A stretch of DNA of 64,000 nucleotides from Cheilinus undulatus (taxonomy: Eukaryota; Chordata; Actinopteri; Labriformes; Labridae). This document shows, in pieces, positions 1-14,300 of this stretch. The stretch's first letter is position 1, and the number at the start of each line of letters is the position of its first letter. The stretch is from assembly GCF_018320785.1 (NCBI RefSeq), contig NC_054866.1, positions 14,865,885 through 14,929,884 on the forward strand, in the 5' to 3' direction. The position numbers and the translations under genes were made by a program. The notes below the pieces were generated by a model. The model had not been told where the DNA came from, made no database searches, and worked only from the letters and a program-made list of their open reading frames with translations.

Positions 1-132
1 TGCGGAGATACACTCGAGGCCCCAAACCGCCAGACCTATTCTATTGAACAAGATTGAGGGACACTCGGACACTGTTAATGCAGCCGTTTTAATACCGAAA
101 GAGGATGGTGTGATCACGGTCAGCGAGGACAG
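1..132 (+). CDS. wdfy1: wdfy1 exon 1 (5'-partial)
   Basis: Reads AEIHSRP..., then [12 protein letters not shown], from base 2. The donor GTGAGT begins at 133. The exon ends two bases into an Arg codon. It encodes residues 2-45, the start of WD repeat 1. Confidence 0.95.
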
Positions 133-3100
133 GTGAGTTTACCGAGCAGGATAAAGATAGCCTTATGGAGGTAGCTAGCGGGCTACGTCTATGTGCTGGT
201 CATTACATTCAAAAATCCTTCTACATTGGTTTAAATGGGACAAAACAAGAGAGAAGGAACTATTTTTTCAGTATTATTTTGAAGCTATAATTGAAATTCT
301 TTTCACAGAACCATGGTTAGCATACTAGGGTGTGAGGTGAATAATCCATTAAAGATGAACCTTTTTCATTAAATATACGCGAACCATCAAACTGCCAAAC
401 AAAATAACAGTTAATAACATGCAGTTTCATTTCGTACGATAAGCAGAGCGATTCAGAGTTTGCTAAATTATCAGCGTTATGATATGTTTTGGTATGCTGA
501 GAAGGCTAGCTCGCTGGTTGGTGTAACTGTGCAAAGAGTAACCGTGTTAACTGGAGACTTACGGCCGAGTGCATCGGTGGTTGTCGTAGTTACAGCAGAT
601 GTGAAAGATGCAAAGTGACAAATGTATTCCTTCAAGACGTGTTGGGTGAGTTTTTGGCACCAGACATGGAGAACTGATAAATTAAGTGGTATTTTTAACA
701 TCATGCTTCATGTTCAAGAGCCTTCGTCGCTACGACAGCCACGGCCCAATTCTGCTGAAAGTCGCTTATTAACACGGTCCCTCTGTTAACCGTAACACCA
801 GTAGCTGATAATCGTAAATAGACGTTTGTTAAACAACTGCTACTGCCTCTAAGCGCTCAGGTTATTTTAATGTATGAATTTATTTGTTGGTTTTTTGGTA
901 GGTGCTTTAAATTACACTGCTTTAAATCCAACGAGACTGGGGGAGGCAAAACCGCTGCTCGGCAGTAAAGACAGACCTACTGTACTTTTATCAAATTAGT
1001 CTGTTTCAATATTTAAATCAATTTGAAACTATTATTCTTGCCAGACGTCACAACACGGAAGCGGTCATAATTTTTTGATACTGTCCCATAACACCTGTGT
1101 TAAAACGGATTTTTTAAAATGATAATGGCCATTTGGCAAAAGTACTAAAGCATCAAAAGGACGTACATTAATTTCATAAGTAAACTCAAAATTGTAAGCA
1201 GAATCATTCTCACAGACTAAATCGTTCAAATATGTTGAAAATACTTTGTATAGAAATATTGCCAGTGATTTGCGCAATTGAGACTGTGTTAGAAGTTTCC
1301 CCTTTCTTTTTGGAAAATAGAAAATAACCATTGATCAAATATTTGGGGCATTAGACTTCTTTTTTGTTGCTGTAGAATCAAACAGGTAACCTAGTGTCTT
1401 ATTTTAAGGTATTCATATCAGGTTTAAAATTCATATTTTTAATCAAACAAGAGAGATGTCTTAATTGCACAAATTGCAACATTCTGAAAAGTAGCTGGAA
1501 CTGACAAGGACTCCTCACTGGTTCCACCCTTTTTTAAAAAAAAACCTTGTATTTTGTGCAACTTAGACATTGGGCAAGAGTCTGCTTGCAATTTGATATC
1601 AAAACAATAAATTAGCCATCATTAAATCTTTAGGATTGCTGTGTTTTGTTGCTGTGGTATACATGTGTAAATATCATGCGATAGATAGATAGATAGAAAG
1701 ACAGACAGACAGACGTCTCTTATGGGTTGTTTCCACTGAGTCGTCTGTTTCAGTTTGGTACTTTTTGCGTTTCCACTATCAAAAGTTGGAAAGGGTCCCA
1801 AAAGATCAACCTCTACCGTCTCACTTTTTTGGTATCCTTTCACAGGGGCACCAAGCTTACCTATCCGGCCCAAAAAAGTGGAGCTGCACACACACACAAT
1901 AAGAGTTTGCACTAATGTCACTTTCAGTGCAATACATGACTGCTGTTTGTGTTTAATTTACAGACGGATTAAGGACTGTTACATGAACGTTTTAAACTTG
2001 TTAAGCTGTAAGACTTGTTTTAGCCCTTCCCAGTCTCCCTTATGTAGTAAAATGAATATTCTTCTTAAGGCTGCTTTTCAATAACAGACAGTGCATTTAA
2101 GTTGTTCTGTTTATAGTGGCTAAATAAGATGTGGCAATTAAGATAAACCATGTTATCTCTGTGACGAACATTGCTCCCCAAGCACCACACCTTGACAACT
2201 TGAGTATTAGAGAAAATGGTTTATTGCCTGTTGTAAAGCTAAAAACAACACAGTCATGTGAATATTTTTTACATGCTCCCCTTTAGCGGATGAAAAGTTA
2301 AGCTGATGAACCTCCTCACTCCATATCATCTCAGCTGTGTGTGTGTGTGTGTGTGTGTGTGTCACATTCATTGGTTTTTCTGTGGTGAATTCCAGCTGTC
2401 ACACTTTATTACAAGCTTCTATAAACAACACTTCCATTTAAAGATAAAAGGAAATGGGTTTCCTTTCATGATGTACAGTTCTTATTCCATATCTCACCCT
2501 TATTGGTATTTAACTAGGAAGGTTTTGGGCGGTTTAGCTGATTAACTGTTTTCACTGTTGTGCATGCGGTCACTTTGCTGACATTTTACAGAAACAGAAG
2601 TAAAACCAAAAACCCGTTTCATTAAGTAAGTTCAGGGAAGATCATTTAAAATGCAGCTGAAACGAAAGTACATATGGGTTTCAACCACAAAAGTCATGTC
2701 CCTTGCAAAGGAATCTACTTACTCATTTAGTTTTCAGGGGGAAGCAGAAATCTGACCCTTAGAGATACAATATGGAGGATTTTTGCACTGAAATGTCTGT
2801 ATTAATTCAAGAAGTGACCATACCTATATTGTATTTCTTTGACTGAGGTCTTACAGTATCTGAAATATTTCCAAAAAGTTTCATAGACTGATTTTTTATT
2901 TTTTATTTTTACAATTTTATCAGGACATGTCTTGTCATGGAGGCTGCCATTGGTTGTGAGTTCAATTTCCCAAACTTACCCTCATCAAATGGAACCCAGG
3001 GCCCCACAGGCAATTTCCAGGCTGTAGGCACCAGCATTGCTTAGCGCGGCCCACCCCTTTGGCCTACTTCTCAGAACTTCACCTTGTTTTGAACTGAGGA

Positions 3101-6100
3101 CTCACATAATCAAAAATAGTTCTACACCAGGCAGATCTACAAAACAGAAACCCAACTCAGGAATTTCTTGTAAGAAGGGAGTAAAGATTTAAAAAGTGCA
3201 CTTCTGCATTTGTGCTGAAGTGAACCCACACAGCAAAATTGACAGTGTTAAAATAAAACTGAAAGTGTTAAAAAATCACCAGTGTTAATTCAGCTCCCAC
3301 ATTGTTAAATTTAAAACTTTTTCCCAATGCATAAAATTCTAAATGAATGCATTCTTACCATAGCCAATAAGAGGTATTAATAATTTTGATTACTTACACA
3401 GTACAAATGATTTCTCACATTTAAGAAAGGTTTCCACCTCACCTTTAACAACTGAGGCAAAGTAAGGTGTCTAATAGCAACAATGGAGCAAAGAGGCAGA
3501 TGCAGAGCCAGAACAAGCCCTGAGTTTGAAGTCTGCAGCCCCCCTTGGTCTCCTTGGTATCTTAAGTATGAGAACCAGTTTATGATAGAAATATACTCAC
3601 CTAAGTACTTAAAGAGAGTGCCAGAAGTCATTCAGGGCCAACGATAAAGTTTTAAGGAGTGGCTCAGTAAATACAAAACTGACCCAGAAAGAAAAAGTAT
3701 TTAAATCTTGGTGTTATTAAATTGTCATCATAAGACCTCAAGCATTGTCCTTTGAACAGAATCAAGCATTGTGTGTAAACAGAATTAGGGCTGGCTTCCA
3801 AGATGAGGGCTAAGCCAAGTCCTAAATGAGGGCTCTCTCTGTTATGTTTGGCTCCATCAAAGAAGGCCAAGTTTCATTTATGTATAAATGACTGCAGGGC
3901 TGGATTTGTACAACCAAGACTTAAAGGATTAGAAAGGTGTTTAAAAGTTTGTATCAAAATTCACTTTCATAACTAGATTTTCAGAGTGACCTTTGAGAAA
4001 GACTGATAAGATTTTTTTTCGATTTTTCTTTCAGAACGATCCGCGTTTGGCTGAAGAGAGACAGCGGTCAGTACTGGCCGAGTATCTACCACACAGTGTC
4101 CTGTGAGTAAGACTGCATTTATTCAAGAAGAAAATGATTCATGGGGACAAGGGCTGCGTGATTTGACAAAAATGTGCACTGTGCAACAGCATTTAGTACT
4201 GCAATGAAGTATATATAAATGAAAACTGAAGAGCGTATATAAGTTCATGTTTTCTGTGTCTATCTGCTGTCATTGTCTTATACAAGAACTGTGTTCACTA
4301 AATCCATGCCCTGAATCAAAAATAAATACAAAAATAATACTTTTTATTCACCTCTAAATCGGCTGTCTCATGCAGAGGTCAGACTACACAATCATTTGTC
4401 TGTAACAGTGGTCATTTTGTCAGATTAAGTGATTACAGAGCCATATATTTATGCTGTGACTTGACCAGACATAACAGATGGTGAGATGGTACCTGACCAA
4501 TCACAACAAATTAGATGACTTTGAGGGAAAAGGTGTGGGGACAGATGACACCCATTAAGGAAACTACACAAACATACTATATTTGCTGTACTATACTATA
4601 CTATATCTGTTTGATGATCCAAACATTATATTGAATTATATGCTAATTTGATGCTAGCAGTTACTCACCTGATTCCTCTAACCTTGCAAAGCAAATGGAT
4701 TGCCAGATTCAATGTTTGTCATAAGGCAAATCCATCATGCAAAGCTCCAGTCTGAAATGAGTGTGCCAGGTCTGAAAACAGACCTGACCAATCAGCCTCT
4801 ATTAAGGAGAACGAGATGGTAGAATTTTTTTTTTCACTTCTCCCTCCTGGCCTCTGCGTAAGTTTTATCCACCAAAAAGCTCCAACCTAGGACAGCACCT
4901 GCTTGTTGAGCTCAGGTTACTTGCACATGCCTACTACCTCATTTTGTCTTGTCACTCTGATTGGCCCATAATCAATGTGACAGATAAAACATTTTTCCCA
5001 TCACCATGTGAGGCCTTTTCGAAAAGTCCCGTCCTTCCTAAACACTTTCTTTGGGAGGTTTTCTGAGTGTGAAATATATCCTGTGCATTGCATATACGAC
5101 ACAGTCTATCTGGCATGCCAGGTTACCATTTCTTGACAACATTTCTGTCTTTTTCAGACAGATGTGGTTGCCTGTCTCTAAAACATGTTAAAGGCAGGGA
5201 TGTTGTTGTTAGAGCTTGACAAACTTTTCCTCTGTTTCATAGTAGCAGCATCTCACAGCATCGACTTCATCATTCTTCTTTCGCTTCTCTATTTGGCTTG
5301 TCTAATCTGAGGTTTGACCGTGCAATTTTCTGTCTGTTACAAGGGTCACTATGTATACAATGGTCACTGGGGTCATGAAACAAATCAAAGAAGGCAGGAC
5401 AAAAATTAGATAGCTAGACTTTCTGCTGGGAGGTCATGAAGTGTCTCTGACATGCATTCAACTGTCGTTCACAGGGACACACTACACAAGATACAACCAC
5501 AGATTTTCAGGGCCAACAGTCAACCACTGTCAGAACAGACTATCATCATGCTGAAAACTTGCTGTTAAAACAGACAAATTACTACATGTTATTACTGTGT
5601 TGGCTACCGTTTTGAAGAGGAAACAACTAGATTATTATTAGGGGAAGTATGTTATCACATTGGTGCATTCATTATTCATCGTCAGGTTTTTTTTATATAT
5701 ATTACATTATATTTCATCTAGAGGGCAGTTCCACTACTGGCAGTATCTTAAAGGAATGCAGGCTTTGGCTACTGGTTATGTGCTCTTTAGTTGCAAAATA
5801 GCAAAAAAAAAAAAAAAAAAAACCACACAGAGGCTTTCTGAGTATAAAATAAAAAGCTTTTTGACAATACGTATGTGTGAGCCAACACTCTTTACCAAAA
5901 TCATGCTCAATTCCAGGGAGAAACTGTACCCATCTGTTATGCTGTATAACCTAGCTTGCTGGCTGGCACAACTAGCGTGCCCTACTTAAAGGAGTAATAC
6001 TCACTGAAATCACTGGAGGCTAATGCCACTTCTACTGTTAGGTACCTCATACAGTCCAACTTCAAACATACTGAAGTATCCCTCTAACATCTCTATTTGT

Positions 6101-9100
6101 TTAGACCAGTGCAGGTTCTTAAAGGTCACATATTCTGCAAAAATAACTTTTTCAGGCTTTTCTAGCAATAATACGTGCCCCTGGCCTGTCCATAATCCCT
6201 CCAAGAATTCGAAAAATCCATTCCCTCCCCCTTTCTCTTTTTCCACCTTACAGAAAATGTGTGCTGAAACAAGCCGTTCTCAGATTTCCCCCTCATGATG
6301 TCATATGGGGAGTTAGCAACGCCCTCAGGTTTGGTCGGCCCTCCCCACTTGGAAGAAAGTTCCTCCCTCTTCTCCTGAGAGAGGAGGATCAGGAGAGCCA
6401 CATCCATTAAGCCACATCCATTTCCTGAGAGGGGCGTGACCAGGGGCGGAGTCAGACAGCTCATTGACATTTAAAGCCATGGACACAGAAAACAGCTCAT
6501 TCTGAGCAGTGCTGAAAGCAGAGGGTTTTTCAGACATTAAAAAAAATGCAAAACTGGAGCATCTTTTTCAGAAACAAACTTCACAGGCATGTTTTGGGGA
6601 CCTCTGAGACCAATATAAACTTGTCTTGAAGGGGTGAAATATGTGACATTTAAAGCATTCCTTTTTTGAGTGATTGCCCTTCTTCCTTCTCTTTTAGCTC
6701 CCTGCTCTTGCATGTCCTACCACCATGACAGCAGACGTATCTTCATAGGCCAGGACAATGGAGCGGTTGTGGTGAGTGATTTTAACTCAAACAAATGGAT
6801 TCATATTCCTGCTTCTGGCTCTCTTTTTCAATTTGATCAAACATATTTAGCTTGAAAAACCTGCATATCTGCTTTTCTAGGTCACAGTTTCAATATTTGG
6901 ACTCCTTTAAATACCTGTGAGGGTCGGAAGGTTTATTTGATCAGAGTTTTCTTGTTTGTTTACCATCCCTGCAGGAGTTTCTCATCTCTGAAGATTTCAA
7001 CAAAATGAACCATGTCAAAACATATCCAGGTAAGAAGGTGACATACGGATGCATAATACACAGCTGTCAAGTCAAGTCAGAATTTAACAGTGGCTGAGCC
7101 CTTAATGCTGTATGGGATTTTGTATATCAAATAAAAGATAGCTTTATGAAAAGCATGAGGCAGCATCCTTCACCCTGAACTTTTTATTCCTTTTTTAATC
7201 AAGACTAGCTCATGTTTTCATTGAAGATACTGAAAATGAATTCAACTTTGTTATTTTCCCAAAGGAAATAAAGTTTGCAGCTAGAATTGAGACACATGGA
7301 TGCTAATACAAAATGTAAACAGGGTAAAAAGAAACAAATCAATGCATTTCTGTAATCTTCTATGAGAGTAACTGTTAGTTGCAGTCATTTGTCACTACAT
7401 CTTGATTTAATCTCCTTTCATTACCTTATTACTGTCAGATAATGAGCTGAACACACTTCCTGTAACTGTGATCAGCATGTATTAAGCCTCGTCAGTGGAA
7501 AAACATATCCAGAGAGCAAAACACCAAATGTTGTCACTGGAATGCTCATCTGGCTTCTACCACTTCTAGCAAAATGAAGCAGCAGGGCTGGGGCTGAGCA
7601 GCAAAAACATGAGTCATGATCAGATCAAGCGTTAAGATGTGTGCGTGCACTAAAAAAACAGGCAGGCTTTACTTCACCATATGGCTCTCGGTAGTCAGTA
7701 TTACTTTGCTCAGAGGTGCAGAGAAAAGAAACGCTGACCTTCTACATATCAGCCCTTTTAGCAATGATTAAAAAATAGATTACTGAGTCTGTTTTTAATA
7801 AGATTTAACAGAACAGTGGAATCAATTTTCAGTTTTTGGGGCTTTAAAACTCCACCAAACCATTGGGGATGAGACAACTGAACTTAATTTGTTTTATATT
7901 TCAGGGTAAACAAGTATGTTTTTCCTCCAAACAACTGTATTTATTCAAATTTCTTGCTCGTATCCTGAATTTACTCTCTTTTCTTGGTTTTAGATTAGAA
8001 AATATCACGTTGACATTTATTTAGCAATTCCTTATAGTCAGTTTCCTGACCTGACCTGAAACGCATCAAAATGTAACATTATGCCAACTTATTTGTGAAG
8101 TAGCTTGTATCCAGTTTCAACACAGTGTTCAACATTTTTTTTTTAAACTTACGGAACTTGCCAGAAAGTTTGGAGGCTCTTGTTTGGCTAATTCAAGCAG
8201 AGGAGGATAATAACTGTCTTCCTGTAGCAGCCAATTTTAAGCGTTTAAATGCTACTCACAGGGCTGGGAGTTTAATTGAGTTTCCATGATGATAATAGCT
8301 TCCCAAGATCATTAAAACGAGCTGAGCTAAAGTAAATGGTTACTGTGCCACATGTTTAGATTTTTGGTGAATGGTGAATTTAGTTGAGTTTACATGTCAT
8401 GAGTGACAACGTGATTATTAAAGATCTTCCCAGGCAGCATGTTCCCTATCCAGCTAGACACACATTTAAATTGAGTTGAACTGACTAGTCTAAAGAGGAA
8501 CCAATGGTCAGAAAACAGTCAAGTTCATGACTGTGTGGATGTATGATTTCAGGCTGGTGTACTGAGTATAGTGTGGCTAAAGCTAGCAGCTAGCTCTGCC
8601 AGCCTTCGCTCTTCTTAGCAGATAAATGTTGTATTAATGTGGTTCCTCCTCACATTAGTTGAGTGGTTACAAATGAATTTAACCCCAACAACTTATATAC
8701 AACTTTATTTACATTTTGTAGTTCAAACCACTGCCATAACATGCTGTTCCTACAACACACTTACTGCTAACTTCTCAGGTTAACATCTGGGGAAGAGCTC
8801 TAGGGGAAAGCTCTGGCAGGAAGGCAGCAGTCATTAACTGAAGCTACAATTGCAACTAGTGGCAGGAGGCTTCATTGAAGTTTTAATTCTAAGAAAAAAG
8901 TACTTGACCAGGATTTCAGTCCTGTTTATAAAAAAAAAGGTAATTAGTTAAGCCAACTTGTAAATATTGTGCTGACAAGTTAACTGTTTAGCCAGCTAAT
9001 TCTGCACATTTTTTGTGACCATGGTTCGCTCAGAAGCTACTTAATGAGCCTTCATGCTCTGTGAGGTACAGGGAGTTGAAAAACAGCGTGTGCTGAAGCA

Positions 9101-11297
9101 GATTAAGTGAATGCATCCTTTCGGTCAAGATGTTCCTGATGAGAATGTAAGGTAGGGTACGCCTCCAGGAGGCATTTCAAAGTAAAAGCACAATCTGTGT
9201 ATCCATGATAAAAACTCCCAGTGTTTTCCAGCAATGCTTTTATTCTGAATTTATTTCCAGGGAGAACCTGGTCACTGTCAAACTGTCTTCATTAAAACCT
9301 TCATCAATCACAAAGGTTGATTCCACATGCTGTTAAATTATTTAAATCATGAGTTTACAGGTGATATCCCTTTAAGATCTCCCCCTCTGACTCTTGGTGT
9401 GCAGGCAGTGTTTTTTTGCACCTGTAGGTTTCCTAAACTCATGTTTATACAGGTATTAAAGATTGTTCTCCTTGGATCTATACAATAGCTTAAACCATTG
9501 CTGTAGGCTATGAAAAATAGCGTGTAAAGTGAATAGTGATAGTTTTACTGACATGTATAATTATAATGCAGTTCAGTATAGATATCGTAAAACTTTGAAA
9601 AAACTTATGAAAAATGTAAAATCAAGAAATTTATCACTTTGTTGCAAAGATGTGGCTGCTTCTCAAGACAACACAAAAAATTTACTGAGGCCTAATCTTT
9701 CAAAATTGGTGCTCTTATACAGATATAAAATCAGTCAGTAATTGTGTCAGTTATGATCTCCATATCAATCAACATAATTGTGTTTATGATTTTTGCCATA
9801 ATCGAAAAATGTCTGCAGTTTGGTTGAATTTGATGCAAATAAGACTCGTGCTCATGCTCTCTCTGTCACACTGGGTCACACTGCTTCACACATGAACACT
9901 CGCATGCACACACAACCTGCTTCAGCTCTGACAATACTTGCACAGTGAGGAAATGTCACGGGTTCTGAATCTGTCACAGCCAAAAAAAAAAAAAAATTAG
10001 TCTTATTCTCACAACCTGAACATCTAGTTTATCGTTTTTTATTATCAAAGATCTATTTGTAGCTCATCACTGGTCAGTCTTTGCCATCGGATGAAAAGGT
10101 CATAAATGAACTTCGTCATATTTTTGGTTGATAAAATTTGCGCTGTTATTCAACATGACATGCTCCATCAACCCTCTGTTCTTGTTGTGCAGCTCACCAG
10201 AATCGTGTGTCAGATATGGTGTTCTCCCTGGAGAGTGAGTGGGTGGTGAGCACCGGCCATGACAAGAGTGTGAGCTGGATGTGCACCCAGAGCGGCAGCA
10301 TGCTGGGGAGACACTACTTCACAGCCTGGGCGTCCTGCTTACAGTATCCTTTCTTTACTCACTGTTAAGTGTACTATAAAAAAGCTAGAAGGAAACCTCT
10401 AGCAATCTCTAGCAACACCTGTAGTTTAGAGAACAACTTTATTAGACCTATAAAAAAAGCGAACAGACATGGTGATTATTTTTCCTTTCCGCTATATAAA
10501 AAGTATACGAAGTTTTAACAGATAAACATTGTTTTTAAGTATAATAACAAGCAAAAATATGCAGCCATAGCTTTTCCATACTTGCAGCTGGTATGCTTAT
10601 TTTTGAAGGATCTTCCTTCTTTGTAAACAAGTTTTATGTCCCTAATCATCCTTTCTGAAAGAGGTATGGGAAAAGTAGTGAGACAATAGTCAGAGAGTGC
10701 ATATTTTGTTATAAAACTATGCAAATAGCTTTTTGGGTCATGATAACCATTCTTTATAATAATCAATTTTATTTTATTTAGAGTATCCAGGCCTGTGACA
10801 GCAGCTTTTTTAATAGAAGCTCTCCCTGCCTTACTGTCTGTTGACTGACTCAGCACTAAGCTGTATGTATGTTGTAAGTACAGCCACTTACAGTAAACAC
10901 TCTGAGGCATGCCCACTCTTTTAAGAGCCCCCATGTGAAGCTTTAGTATAACCAACACTGGAACAAGGTGGTGCTAGTAGTGGGTGGCATCAATACAGTT
11001 TTTAGTGTTACATCTGGGTTTAAATGGATTTTTGCAATGTCATAACTAGGGTACTACATACAGCAAAGTTGGGAACCACTGATTGTTCAACATTCCAGCC
11101 AAAGTGACAGGGAATCGTAAGTAATGTATCCAATTGATTTATGACGGGCAACAATGAGTCACCCAGTCTTTTACATTAGTTTTGAAAAATGAAAACATGG
11201 TTTATTTTGCATCAAATAAAAAAAAAAATTGCAGCAAAAAGTTTGTTTGCCTCCCTATTGCACACCCTGTGCATGCATGGGCGCACACACACACACA

Positions 11298-11334
<37 letters not shown>

Positions 11335-14300
11335 CCATGATGGTCACTGTTGATGTTTAGTTCTATTTATAGTAAACCCCTTTCACTCAGGAAGCTTTGA
11401 CAACAAATCTTTTGCTTTTTAAGATTTTGCTGGCCTTTGCTGTGATTGGATGGAGCAGCTCAAGAGACAGGAAATGAAAATTCATCAGCAGCATACCTGT
11501 TTAAAATCTTCCTACTTCAAAAAAAAGATATTTATTTGATAAATACATCTAGAGTGTGTTAACGCCTTGATTCCCCACTCAGATATGACCATGAGACGCA
11601 GCACGCCTTTGTCGGCGATTACTCAGGACAGATCACGCTGCTTAAACTGGAGAAGCAGACGTACTCAACCATAACAACGCTGAAGGGTCATGAAGGTAAA
11701 CTCACACCTACTACCGCTGTACACATGAAGACTCATGTTTGTCATCCACGCTGTGTTATTTAGTCTCACTGCACTGTTGTTAAGAAGTAGGATTCATGGC
11801 TGGCAATGTACCTTTAAGTTCCACCTAGTGTTTGTATGGAAACTTGTGCTATAACCCGCATAACCTCAGTACTATACACCCTAATTAAGAGATTGACTGT
11901 ATTAAAGTGTGTCCCGAATTTCCCTGAGGGGATAAATAAAGTATCTATCTATCTATCTGTCTATCTATCTAAAGCCCCTGATCTCAGTGAGCCTAACATA
12001 AGTGACTTTTTCTGAGACTGGCTTATACACATAGTTTTTCAGATAAAAGGTTTTACTTATCCTTCTTTTTGCTTATCCCATATCCTATAAAATAGGCTTA
12101 TTATTAGACTTCTATAACTTTCTACCTGCTTCTAAAACAGGAAAAATTGCTCATCGACTTTTGTGTCAAAGCCAAGTGTGGGTCTTATAGAGGCCTATAC
12201 ATGCAAGAGTAAATTAATCTTTTACCACCTTATCTAGGTTTGTTAATTTGACTATAAGAAATTAGGTTTAGCATGTTTTCAGTTGGACTTATAAGTGTGC
12301 TTTATTACCCCAAAAGTAGGTTGCCATAAAGTAGGACTGTATGGATCAGTTATTTTGGTAGCTTTTCCAATGGTTGTGTACTGTACAAACCAAACAAGAC
12401 TGCTTGGTGTAAAAGCGGCATAAGTGAATGAGGCCCATACTACAGTGTAGAAAACAGACTGTATAAATCATCCAAGAAAGCCTTAAAGGGCAGTTTCCAT
12501 GCTGGTATAGTGCTCTGTTTGTGGCTGTCGTGTGTTTCATCCAGCTATGCCAGCTCTGTTAGCCTACCACCATCTGCTCCAGGCTGTTATTCATCATATG
12601 ATTCATCGATGTTTCCCAGGTTTGAGTGTTTCACTGGAAACACTTTGATATTTGTGACTTAACTTGTCTGGAAAACAAGTGATTCAACAAATCAGATATA
12701 AAAGGAAAAACTCTTTGCACTGAACTACAACAGACTATTATGAGCTGTTTCTGACCACAACAGTGGTGAGTGTTTAGCATGTGTGGCACTCTCTTCTCTC
12801 TGGCAAGAATGAGCAGATGGTCTGTGTTGTGTCACTAAAGATAACAGATTTCTGCTTAATTAAACAAAAGAGATTAGAAGAAGAAATCTAAACTTGGCAA
12901 GAACAGAGCAATGGCAAAGCCAGGGACCTGGGTTGTATGGACCAAAATCATAACTTTTAGCTGAACGGGGATACAGGATGCATATCTCAGTATTTCTCTG
13001 TTAAGAAATAAAAAATCATTATCACAAGATGGAGTTACAAACTATGACTGGATTCCTGTAAAATCAAACAACACTGAGCCCTTTCTGATTGTCAAAAAAT
13101 GCAGAAAAATCCAACTTAATGTCTAGATTGCATAAAACACTGGTGACACTTCCATATATTTGGGTTGTAAACATTTTCTGTACTCTTAAATACCACTTGT
13201 TTAAAAAAGATTAAAACACCGTTATCTTAATGACCAGTAGAGTCATGAAGGATGTAAACTTAATGATATCAATCATCTTTTCCACCAAAAGAGCAGGAGA
13301 GCACTGTCTAAATTGCACAAATGCACAAGCAACATTTAGAGAAGCAGGTGGAACTGGTGAAGAGAAAGGTTTCCCCTAACTTCTTGCTTGTTCCACCTGT
13401 TTTTCCAAACATTGCCAAAACTGCAATTTAGACGGAGTTTGCCACAATTTGTAACAACTGAAAACAATCAATTGTCCATTACTGGGTGCCTATGAATTCT
13501 GTTTTTGTTGCCATGGTATCAAACAGGTACCATTATGATTAGATTTTTTTTTTTAATTTCCCACATGTCTCTCCCCTCTCTCCTCCCTGTTTCTGACTCT
13601 ATCTACTGTAATCCTCTATCAAATAAAGGTGCAAAAAAGCCCAAAAATACATCTTTGAAAAAAAATTATAATCAAATAAAATAATCGCTATAATTTCACA
13701 ACTTTCATAGTTAACTCGAGATAAATCACACCTTTTTTATCTGTTCTAAGTGTACCATACAGGAATATTTCTCAAGATTTGAATACCCTTATCAACACCG
13801 GAGTGGACAAAAATGTTTGTTCATGGCAACAACCCAAAACAAAGACAGATAATGTCCAAAAAAAATTCTCTAGATTATGCTCAAAGATACCGAATGCTCC
13901 AAAATATGCTGGGAGCATAACATGGTAAACTCAAGACCAACAAGGACAACAGATGGAGATACTGACCTTAATGTAACATTGTTGAATAACACCACAATGT
14001 GGTGTCCAACCTCAGACTTCTGAAAGATAACCCCTCTGTTGTTCTCAGCAGCTTAACACGTAAACAACATATCTCATGCTTCACACGTGCATAGAGTACA
14101 TGGTCAGTTGAATTTTAAATCACTTAAATATAATTCCCTTCACACTTAAAGCAGAGAATTTCAACCTCACATTGGGGGAAATAAAGGCTCACAGAAACAT
14201 CCCTTTACACCAAAGGGCTCAAAACAGGATGATATAAAAGAAGAGATAATAAATAGTTACAGAATTACACTACAGATTACTGGAAGAAGTCAAGTCTCCA

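Noticed and set aside
6010-6537. Cluster of overlapping ORFs in both strands
   Set aside because: All fall in piggyBac-type MITE copy A; comparable frames recur in copies B and C.
10515-10958. 147-codon minus-strand ORF in wdfy1 intron 5
   Set aside because: No recognisable domain, no splice context and AT-rich chance composition.
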